A stretch of 64,000 nt of DNA from Maricaulis parjimensis (GTDB lineage Bacteria; Pseudomonadota; Alphaproteobacteria; Caulobacterales; Maricaulaceae): assembly GCF_016817355.1 (NCBI RefSeq), contig NZ_JADOTT010000001.1:1-64000 (forward strand), written 5' to 3'. The notes under the pieces are model-generated. The model made no database searches and was not told the origin of the DNA. It worked only from the letters and a program-made list of their open reading frames with translations. Made by a program: the position numbers and the translations under genes. Every line of letters starts with the position of its first letter. The stretch's first letter is position 1. Below, one piece after another: positions 34,884 to 41,933 of the stretch.

Positions 34884-35454
34884 GCAATTCAACACCCTGA
34901 CGTCGCGCACTTTCGTGATCGATCAGGAAGACATTGATACCGACCAGATCATCCCGGCCCGTTTCCTGACAACCACCACGCGTGAGGGTCTGGGCAAGCT
35001 GGCCTTCCATGACTGGCGCTATGACAGTGACGGCAAGCCGCTGGACAATGTCTCGCTCAATTCGCTCGATACCGGCACGCACAAGGTTCTGGTGGCCGGG
35101 CGCAATTTCGGCTGTGGCTCCTCGCGCGAGCATGCCCCCTGGGCGCTCTATGATTTCGGCTTCCGCGCCGTGATCGCCTCGGAGATCGCCGATATTTTCC
35201 GCTCGAACTCGGCCAAGAACGGCCTCGTGCCCATCGTGGCACCGCCGGAAGCCCATGACTGGCTGATGGCGCATCCCGATGTCGAGATCGAGATCGACCT
35301 GGCCAATCAGAGCGTGAAACTGGGCAATGGTCCCAGCTTCCTGTTCGAGATCGAACCCTTTGCCAAGCATTGCCTGATGGAAGGCACGGACCCGCTCGGC
35401 TTCCTGACAGCGCAGTCCGACGCCATCGACGCCTACGAGAAACAACACGCATGA
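34876..35454 (+). CDS. leuD: 3-isopropylmalate dehydratase small subunit
   Basis: The swivel-domain subunit of isopropylmalate isomerase. Its 192 aa include [15 protein letters not shown] and the conserved [17 protein letters not shown] loop. The start overlaps the leuC stop by 8 bases, and the stop overlaps leuB by 4 bases. Length and motifs are standard for the bacterial type 1 enzyme. Confidence 0.97.
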   Translation: MPEQFNTLTSRTFVIDQEDIDTDQIIPARFLTTTTREGLGKLAFHDWRYDSDGKPLDNVSLNSLDTGTHKVLVAGRNFGCGSSREHAPWALYDFGFRAVIASEIADIFRSNSAKNGLVPIVAPPEAHDWLMAHPDVEIEIDLANQSVKLGNGPSFLFEIEPFAKHCLMEGTDPLGFLTAQSDAIDAYEKQHA

Positions 35455-36509
35455 CTTACAAGATTACGCTTCTGCCCGGTGACGGGATCGGTCCAGAAAT
35501 CACCCAGGTGGCCCGCGCCGTCCTGGACCATGTCGCTTCCCTGTCGGGCTTCTCCATCAAATTCACCGAATGCGCCTTCGGCGGTGCCTCGATCGACCAG
35601 TATGGCGAACCGCTGACCGAGAAGACGCTGAAAGCCTGCCAGTCCGCCGATGCGGTCTTTCTGGGCGCGGTGGGCGGTCCGAAATGGGATCACGCGCCGG
35701 AGCGTCCGGAGATGGGGCTTCTGGCCCTGCGCAAGGCGCTGGGTGTCTATGCCAATCTGCGCCCGGCGGCCGTGCATCCGGCCCTGGCCGACAAATCCCC
35801 GCTACGGCCCGATCTGGTCGCCGGCACGGATGTGCTGATCGTGCGGGAGCTGACCGGCGGCATCTATTTCGGCGAGCGCGAGCGGACCGAAGACAAGGCG
35901 TCCGACAAATGCACCTACACGCGCGCCGAGATCGAACGCATCGCCCGGGTCGCCTTTGAACAGGCCCGCCTGCGCCGCGGCAAGCTGACTTCGGTGGACA
36001 AGGCCAATGTGCTGGAAACCTCCAAACTGTGGCGGGCCGTGGTGACCGAGATGGGCCAGCGCGACTTCCCGGATATCGAGCTGGACCACATGTATGTCGA
36101 CGCGGCGGCCATGCACATGCTGCGGCATCCGGCGAGCTTCGACGTGATGGTCACGGAGAACATGTTCGGCGACATCCTGTCCGATGAAGCCTCCATGCTG
36201 CCCGGCTCGATCGGCCTGTTGGGCTCGGCCTCGCTGGGCGATCAGCGTCCCGGCCTGTTCGAACCCATCCATGGCTCTGCGCCGGACATTGCCGGCCAGG
36301 ACAAGGCCAATCCGTTCGGCGCCATCGAGGCGGCGGCGCAATTGCTGGAGAGCCTGGACGAGATCGAGGCGGCCAAACGCGTCCGCGCAGCGGTGAATGC
36401 CATGCACGAAGCCGGCGAGTGGACGGGGGATCTGGGCGGCAGCCTGACCTGTTCCCAGGCCGGTGTGAAACTGGTCGAGCGGCTGGAAAGCCAGGCGGTG
36501 GCGGCCTAG
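35451..36509 (+). CDS. leuB: 3-isopropylmalate dehydrogenase
   Basis: An NAD-dependent oxidative decarboxylase giving 2-ketoisocaproate. Its 352 aa contain LLPGDGIGPEIT at the start, LTGGIYFGERER, the active-site DKANVLETSKLWR, and the metal/NAD segments MLRHPASFDVMVTENMFGDILSDEAS and EPIHGSAPDIAGQDKANP. It is the last gene of the BCAA operon. Its stop overlaps that of the convergent esterase by 4 bases, and no terminator was seen there. Confidence 0.97.
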   Translation: MTYKITLLPGDGIGPEITQVARAVLDHVASLSGFSIKFTECAFGGASIDQYGEPLTEKTLKACQSADAVFLGAVGGPKWDHAPERPEMGLLALRKALGVYANLRPAAVHPALADKSPLRPDLVAGTDVLIVRELTGGIYFGERERTEDKASDKCTYTRAEIERIARVAFEQARLRRGKLTSVDKANVLETSKLWRAVVTEMGQRDFPDIELDHMYVDAAAMHMLRHPASFDVMVTENMFGDILSDEASMLPGSIGLLGSASLGDQRPGLFEPIHGSAPDIAGQDKANPFGAIEAAAQLLESLDEIEAAKRVRAAVNAMHEAGEWTGDLGGSLTCSQAGVKLVERLESQAVAA

Positions 36510-37486
36510 TCGGCCGCCGCCTCCTCACCCATCAGCCCGTGCCGCCCCATCCAGGCGGCCACCAGATCCGGCCAGACCGCGACCGGCAGACCCGTCGTGT
36601 AGCGAATGCCGAAGCCGTGCCCGCCCGTGTCGAAAACATGGAGTTCCGTCGGCACACCCAGCGGCTGGAAGGCGGTGAACACGTCCATCGCATTGGGCAG
36701 GGGGACGGATGTGTCATCGATCGCGTGCAGGATGAAGAGCGGCGGCGCATCGGCGCGGGCCGCTTGCGCGATGTCATAAACCGCCAGCACATCCGCGGAG
36801 GGTTCCGGCCCCACCAGCCGGTCGCGCGAGCCTTCATGCACGGCCGGCCCGGACAGGCGCGTCACCGCATACATCAGCATGGACGCGTGCGGTTTGGCGG
36901 ACAGGGCATCTGCCGCATCGCGCGGCGCATAGACCGCGGCGTCAAACCGCGTGGTCAGAGAACCGGCGACATGCCCGCCCGCGGAAAAGCCGATCACGCC
37001 GACGCGGCCGGGATCCACGTCATACTCGACCGCCTGTGACCGGATCAGCCGCATCGCCCTCTGGGCATCCTGCAGCGGGACATCTCGGCCATTCTCATGA
37101 CCTTCATGGGGCAGGCGATAGATCAGGATGAAAACCGTCACGCCGTGTTCGTTCAGGGCCTCGGCGCTTTCATAGCCTTCCTTGTCCAGCACGACGCGCT
37201 GATAGCCGCCGCCCGGGATCATCAACAGGGCAGAACCATTGGGATTGTCCGGCCGGAAGACCTGAAGGCGCGGCTGGGTGATCTGCGCGACATAGCGGTC
37301 GCGGATCACATCCGGCTCCTCACTGCGCTCGACGATGATCTCGTCCAACTGCCCGGCCAGAGCCTCGCTGCCGGGTGCCGGAGCATTGGGCCAGAGCGCG
37401 ATTTCCCCGTCCGGCTCGCGATGCTGGGCCAGGGCCGCAGCGGGCAGGCAGAACAGGATGAAAACAAGTCCCAGGGCGTAGCGCAT
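36506..37486 (-). CDS. Exported alpha/beta hydrolase (acetylxylan esterase/feruloyl esterase-like)
   Basis: A 326-residue protein with a signal peptide (MRYALGLVFILFCLPAAALA). The nucleophile elbow is GFSAGG, the oxyanion HGGG-equivalent is MIPGGGYQ, and later HAIDDTSVP and GGHGFG supply the Asp and His of the triad. This is the BD-FAE/acetyl-xylan-esterase-like type of carbohydrate esterase; the exact substrate is not decidable. It is downstream of a TonB-dependent receptor gene of the carbohydrate type but separated by a strong terminator, so co-function is possible and cotranscription unlikely. Confidence 0.83.
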   Translation of the reverse strand: MRYALGLVFILFCLPAAALAQHREPDGEIALWPNAPAPGSEALAGQLDEIIVERSEEPDVIRDRYVAQITQPRLQVFRPDNPNGSALLMIPGGGYQRVVLDKEGYESAEALNEHGVTVFILIYRLPHEGHENGRDVPLQDAQRAMRLIRSQAVEYDVDPGRVGVIGFSAGGHVAGSLTTRFDAAVYAPRDAADALSAKPHASMLMYAVTRLSGPAVHEGSRDRLVGPEPSADVLAVYDIAQAARADAPPLFILHAIDDTSVPLPNAMDVFTAFQPLGVPTELHVFDTGGHGFGIRYTTGLPVAVWPDLVAAWMGRHGLMGEEAAAD

Positions 37487-37525
37487 GGCGTGTCTCCTCA
37501 GTCAGGTTCCGGTCCGGAAAGCGGA

Positions 37526-37563
37526 TAAAAAAGGGGCCTGGCAGACCATGCCTGCCAGGCCCC
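37526..37563 (-). terminator. Strong terminator after the first TonB-dependent receptor gene
   Basis: Perfect 12-bp stem GGGGCCTGGCAG / CTGCCAGGCCCC (37533-37563), followed on the minus strand by TTTTTTATC. It lies 25 bases beyond the receptor stop. Confidence 0.9.
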
Positions 37564-37587
37564 ATCGCTCGGAGGAAGTCAGTCCGA

Positions 37588-40344
37588 TCAGAAGCTGGCG
37601 CGAATACCGAACAGGTATTCCGTACCGGTGTGGTGATAGACATTCGGCAGATTGCCGGTGTCATAGATCTGGTGCTCGAACTCGTCCGTCAGATTGATCG
37701 CCTCGAAGGTGAGATCGATCATGTCGTTGAGGACATAGGACGAGGCGAAGTCGAGATTGAAGCTCGAGTCCACGCCACGCTCATTGCGGCCGTTCGAGCT
37801 GGCATTCCGCGTCACATAGGCATCGCGGTAAGCCGCCGAGATGCGCGCCGACAGACGGTCATCCTCATAATAGAGGGTGGCGTTGTAGGCGTTCGGCGAG
37901 AAGCCGATGATCTCGTCACTGTCGACATAGGTGTAATTGCCCTGGAAGCCGAAATTGTCGAACGGTCCCGGCAGGAAGGTGAAGGGCTGCTGGTAGGCGA
38001 CTTCGAAGCCCTGAATGGAGGCGCTGCCACCATTCGACACCTGGCTGATCTCGACGAGCGGGTCACCGCCAGCCTGGATCAGATTATAGAGCGGGCTGGA
38101 GGCCGGCGGCAGATTGGCCGGGAGGCCGGACGTGCTGTAGGGCACTTCCACCGACTGGGAGCTCGTGAAGAAGCTGTCGACATCCTTGTAGAAGATGGAG
38201 ACGGCGAACAGGGCTTCTTCCGCGAAATACCATTCGAACGACGCGTCATAGGTGGTCGCACGATAGGGATCGAGACCCGGATTGCCGGCATTATAGCGGA
38301 AGGGCGGGCCGTTGAAGCTGTCCAGCGAACCACCCGGCGTCAGATTGCCCAGGGACGGACGCGCCATCACCTTGGCCGCCCCGAAGCGGACCACGATCTC
38401 GTCGGTGAAATCAAAGGCCAGGTTCAAGGAGGGCAGCGTGTCTTCATAGCTGCGCTCGACGGTCACTTCGGTCCCGCTGACCAGGCCGGTCGCCGTGGTC
38501 GTGGTTTCCACATAACGCACACCGATATCACCGCGCACCGGGATATCACCCAGCATGGCGGAGAAGTCGGCCTGGATGAAACCACCCAGATCCTCTTCGC
38601 TCACCGCGCGCTGATTGCCGGCCCGAACCGTACCCGGGATCGAGTAGATGCCGACGGCGGCTGCCGCAGCCGGGATGTTGGGAACCAGCCAGGCCGTGTC
38701 ATTGCCGTTCGGCATGCCCAGGCCCGAACCGAAACCGGTCAGGACAGAGTAGAGGCCCGACGTGATCGGCAGACCCGAAGCGCCAACCGGGCAGGACACG
38801 CCCGGCAGGTTACAGACGATGGAACCATTCGTGCTCTCACGGCGGGCTTCCTGGGTTTCAAAGTCGAACTGCTTGAAGCTCAGCCCACCGGACAGGGTCC
38901 AGCTGTCATTGAGATCGTATTCCAGGCTGCCGGCGAAAGTGTCGAAGCCATTGGTCACGGACTGCGGACGATCCCGGATTTCGGTAAAGGCGAACTGGCT
39001 CGGATCCGTCACATCCAGCGAACCGAAATCAATCGACGGCGTCTGGAGGTTATTGCGGAAGTCGTAGGCATAGCCCGTCACCACACCGACGGCGTCGAAC
39101 AGGATCGTCGTCTGGATCGGATTGTCGAATTCGGACTCAACCGTACCGGCGAGAAAATTACCGCGCAGGCGATCGGAGAAGTCGTGATCGATGTTCAGCG
39201 TGAACTGGGTGAACTCGGTGGAGAGTTCGTCATAACGTCCTTCCGAACGGATCGGATGCGTGCCGTTAGAGTTCGGGCTGACATCGAAATTACCGCTATC
39301 GATGATGTTCAGACCGCTGTTCACGGTGAAGCTGTTAACGTCGAACCGGCCCTGCTGGGAGCGCATGAAGACTTCCAGGAAGTTTTCCGTGCGCGTCGCG
39401 TCAAAGCTGGAATAGAGGGCATCCAGAGAGACGGTCGTGTTGTCACTCGGGCGGAATTGCAGACCCCCGGTGATACCCAGGCGCTCCTGCTCATTGGTCA
39501 GGCGGCCATAGCGCGGAATGCGCGGGTGATAGACCAGGGAGCTGGAATTGATGCCGGCGCAATCGGGACCGGCCGGGCAGGCCGCGCCATTGACGGAGTT
39601 GAAATTGCCGTCATCCCAGCGAACCGTGGAGAAGCCTTCCTCGATGATGGTGCGGTCGGTGTAGGCGATGGACAAATTGGCGCCGAAGGTCTGGTCATCA
39701 TTGGACCAGGACACCAGGCCGGCAATACGCGGGCTGGTCTCTTCGGACAGGCTGTTATAGCCGATCTGGCCGGAGAAGGCCGCGGTCAGGCCCGGATCGT
39801 AATCGAAAGCACGGGCCGTGAAGAGATCGACCGTCGCCCCCAGCGATCCCTCATCCATGGAAGCCGACGTGGTCTTCGTGACGCGGATCTCGTTGAAGAG
39901 ATCGGACGCGAACGTGTTGAAGTCGAAACCCCGGCCGCGGTTGGAACCGCCGGATGCGTCCGAACCACCCGTGGTGGACAGCGCTTCCATGCCGTTGATG
40001 CGCACGCGGGTGAAGTCGGCGCCCAGACCACGAACCGTGATCTGGCGGCCTTCACCGGCCACGCGATTGATCGAGATGCCCGGAATGCGCTGGATGGATT
40101 CAGCCAGGTTCAGGTCCGGGAATGCCGCGATGTCTTCCGCAACCACGGCGTCGACCACGCCGTTGGAGTCACGTTTCACATCGAGGGCAGCGGCCAGCGA
40201 CTGGCGAAAGCCGGTCACGGTCACGACGTCGTCGGTTTCCTGCGCCTGAGCGGCACTGCCCAGGGCGGTCCCCATGACCAGGCTGGCCATGGCGCAGCCC
40301 GTCAAAAGGCGCAATTTGCCTGTCGGCGTCTTGGTAGTTTTCAT
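37588..40344 (-). CDS. TonB-dependent receptor (TIGR01782/Caulobacter-Xanthomonas type)
   Basis: A 918-residue outer-membrane receptor. The ATG at 40344 follows GGGGAGGA. A signal peptide (ending AAQAQ) precedes a TonB-box-like DDVVTVTGF and the plug domain (AVVAEDIAAFPDLNLAESIQ, GLGADFTRVRINGMEALS). A beta-barrel follows, ending in a terminal Phe (GIRASF). The plug pattern belongs to the family often tied to carbohydrate or glycan uptake in Caulobacterales and Xanthomonadales. The gene is preceded by two LacI-type operator-like sites, and the downstream esterase also points to glycan-derived substrates. The specific ligand is unknown. Confidence 0.92.
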   Translation of the reverse strand: MKTTKTPTGKLRLLTGCAMASLVMGTALGSAAQAQETDDVVTVTGFRQSLAAALDVKRDSNGVVDAVVAEDIAAFPDLNLAESIQRIPGISINRVAGEGRQITVRGLGADFTRVRINGMEALSTTGGSDASGGSNRGRGFDFNTFASDLFNEIRVTKTTSASMDEGSLGATVDLFTARAFDYDPGLTAAFSGQIGYNSLSEETSPRIAGLVSWSNDDQTFGANLSIAYTDRTIIEEGFSTVRWDDGNFNSVNGAACPAGPDCAGINSSSLVYHPRIPRYGRLTNEQERLGITGGLQFRPSDNTTVSLDALYSSFDATRTENFLEVFMRSQQGRFDVNSFTVNSGLNIIDSGNFDVSPNSNGTHPIRSEGRYDELSTEFTQFTLNIDHDFSDRLRGNFLAGTVESEFDNPIQTTILFDAVGVVTGYAYDFRNNLQTPSIDFGSLDVTDPSQFAFTEIRDRPQSVTNGFDTFAGSLEYDLNDSWTLSGGLSFKQFDFETQEARRESTNGSIVCNLPGVSCPVGASGLPITSGLYSVLTGFGSGLGMPNGNDTAWLVPNIPAAAAAVGIYSIPGTVRAGNQRAVSEEDLGGFIQADFSAMLGDIPVRGDIGVRYVETTTTATGLVSGTEVTVERSYEDTLPSLNLAFDFTDEIVVRFGAAKVMARPSLGNLTPGGSLDSFNGPPFRYNAGNPGLDPYRATTYDASFEWYFAEEALFAVSIFYKDVDSFFTSSQSVEVPYSTSGLPANLPPASSPLYNLIQAGGDPLVEISQVSNGGSASIQGFEVAYQQPFTFLPGPFDNFGFQGNYTYVDSDEIIGFSPNAYNATLYYEDDRLSARISAAYRDAYVTRNASSNGRNERGVDSSFNLDFASSYVLNDMIDLTFEAINLTDEFEHQIYDTGNLPNVYHHTGTEYLFGIRASF

Positions 40345-40422
40345 AATGTCCTCCCCGCATGCGGCCGGTTTCCGGTCCGCTGGTCTGTTCCGATCCTGAG
40401 CCACCGGAACCGATGTCGCTTA

Positions 40423-40436
40423 TGACACCGGTAGCA
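40423..40436. promoter_or_regulatory. LacI-type operator-like site 1 upstream of the TonB-dependent receptor
   Basis: TGACACCGGTAGCA, an imperfect palindrome with the ACCGGT core and central CG typical of LacI/GalR operators, 79-92 bases ahead of the receptor ATG. A second copy is at 40525. No LacI-family gene is found in the window. Confidence 0.5.
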
Positions 40437-40524
40437 TTTTCGGTCCCGGGCATCCACTCCCAAATGGAGTAACAAACACAGAGACGATGCCGGCAGCTTG
40501 GATGAGCCGCAGACTGCACAACAA

Positions 40525-40538
40525 TGACACCGGTGGCA
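40525..40538. promoter_or_regulatory. LacI-type operator-like site 2 upstream of the TonB-dependent receptor
   Basis: TGACACCGGTGGCA, with a single mismatch to a perfect palindrome, shares 13 of 14 bases with the site at 40423. The centre-to-centre distance is 102 bases, close to ten helical turns, which would suit repressor looping. Confidence 0.55.
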
Positions 40539-40620
40539 ATTGCTTTTTCAATTTTTGCTTGCTGCAGCGCAACATACGCTTGCGAGTCCTGCTATACTTG
40601 AAGGATAGCTCTCAGAAAGC

Positions 40621-41751
40621 TCAGCTCAGAGCGTTGGTCCGGTAGAGCCGGATTTTCAAACCGCCATGATCCACCGGACGCCCGGGCGGCAAAAACGGCA
40701 GGCGAGTCGCGCGGGCCAGGGCCGCATCACTGGTCACCAGACCCACGCGCCAGCCGGAGAAGGACTTCTTCAAACCGACGCCCAGCGCATTATAGAGTCC
40801 CATCAGCGCTTTCCGGTTACCGATCCGGGCCCCATAGGGCGGATTGATGATCACCAGACCCGGCTCCAAGTCCGGGCGGACCAGTGCGCGAGCATCCCCG
40901 GTCTGGAAATGCGTACAGGCCGCCAATCCGGCCCGTTCGGCATTCGCTTCACTCATGCGGATGGCACCGGCATCCCGGTCCTGGCCCCAAAAGACCGGGT
41001 CGGGCAAGCGGACCGGCATGGCGGCTTTCATTCCTGCCCATTGCGTCGCATCGAATGTCCGCAAATGCTCAAAGGCGAAATGCCGCTCCCGGCCGGGCAA
41101 GAGGCCCGCCGCCATCTCTGCGGCCTCGATGACAAATGTGCCGGAGCCGCACATCGGATCGAAAACGGATTCCTGCCCGTCATAACCACAAGCGCGCAGG
41201 AAGAGTGCGGCCAAATTCTCGCGCATCGGGGCCTTGTTGACCTCCGCCTTGAAACCGCGCCTGTGCAGGAGCTCACCGGACGTATCCAGGCTGATCGTGC
41301 AGACATTATTGTCGATGCGCACGCGCACGGTGACCAGCGCGTCCTCCTGAATGGGGGCGCCCAGGCCTTCCCGGATCGCGGTTTCCACGCGCTGGGCCGC
41401 CGCCCCCGCATGATAGATTTTCGAGCCGCGACAGCTGGCCTCCACCCGCACCGGCTGGTCGGCCCGCAGCACCGATGCCCAGTCGACCTTGCGGGACCGC
41501 TTGTCCAGCTGGGCCAGGTGAACGACGCGGAAACTGTCGATACGGGCCAGGATGCGGCTCGCCCCGCGCAAGGACAGATTGGCCCGCCACACATCCGGCC
41601 AGCCGCCGCGGAACACGACGCCGCCGGGCACGCTCTGCGGAGACGCAAATCCGCAAGCCGCCACTTCACCGGCCAGTTCCGCCTCCAGGCCCGGCGGGCC
41701 CGCGCAGAAAATCTCGAAATCCATATCGGACTGGGTCAACTCATCCGCCAA
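40621..41751 (-). CDS. THUMP-domain class I SAM-dependent RNA methyltransferase (RlmL N-terminal type)
   Basis: A 376-residue protein with an N-terminal ferredoxin-like/THUMP region (about 10-160) and a C-terminal UPF0020 methyltransferase domain. Motif I is FDPMCGSGTFVIEAAEMA, and the catalytic motif IV is NPPYGARIG, both typical of guanine-N2 methyltransferases. It matches the first half of E. coli RlmL, which makes m2G2445 in 23S rRNA; the RlmK half is absent, as in many bacteria. A downstream Met (residue 10) is an alternative start. It is divergent from the heptapeptide-repeat subtilase gene. Confidence 0.88.
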   Translation of the reverse strand: MADELTQSDMDFEIFCAGPPGLEAELAGEVAACGFASPQSVPGGVVFRGGWPDVWRANLSLRGASRILARIDSFRVVHLAQLDKRSRKVDWASVLRADQPVRVEASCRGSKIYHAGAAAQRVETAIREGLGAPIQEDALVTVRVRIDNNVCTISLDTSGELLHRRGFKAEVNKAPMRENLAALFLRACGYDGQESVFDPMCGSGTFVIEAAEMAAGLLPGRERHFAFEHLRTFDATQWAGMKAAMPVRLPDPVFWGQDRDAGAIRMSEANAERAGLAACTHFQTGDARALVRPDLEPGLVIINPPYGARIGNRKALMGLYNALGVGLKKSFSGWRVGLVTSDAALARATRLPFLPPGRPVDHGGLKIRLYRTNALS

Positions 41752-41933
41752 TTCTGCCCGTCATTTCCCCGGTCACGCCGGACCGGACATTAAGCCCCGA
41801 GAAACCATTGGGGAAGTTAAGGGTTTGGAAACTAAGAAAATTTGCAACTGCTTATCTCAAATGCCCCAGATTGTCCCGGTACGCCCAAGAAAGGGCTTTG
41901 TCGGGACGAAGCCCGAATTAGGGAGTTGGGGAC

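Noticed and set aside
37630-40425. A long plus-strand frame opposite the first TonB-dependent receptor
   Set aside because: The receptor on the minus strand has signal peptide, plug, barrel, ribosome-binding site and terminator; the opposite frame is a compositional shadow.
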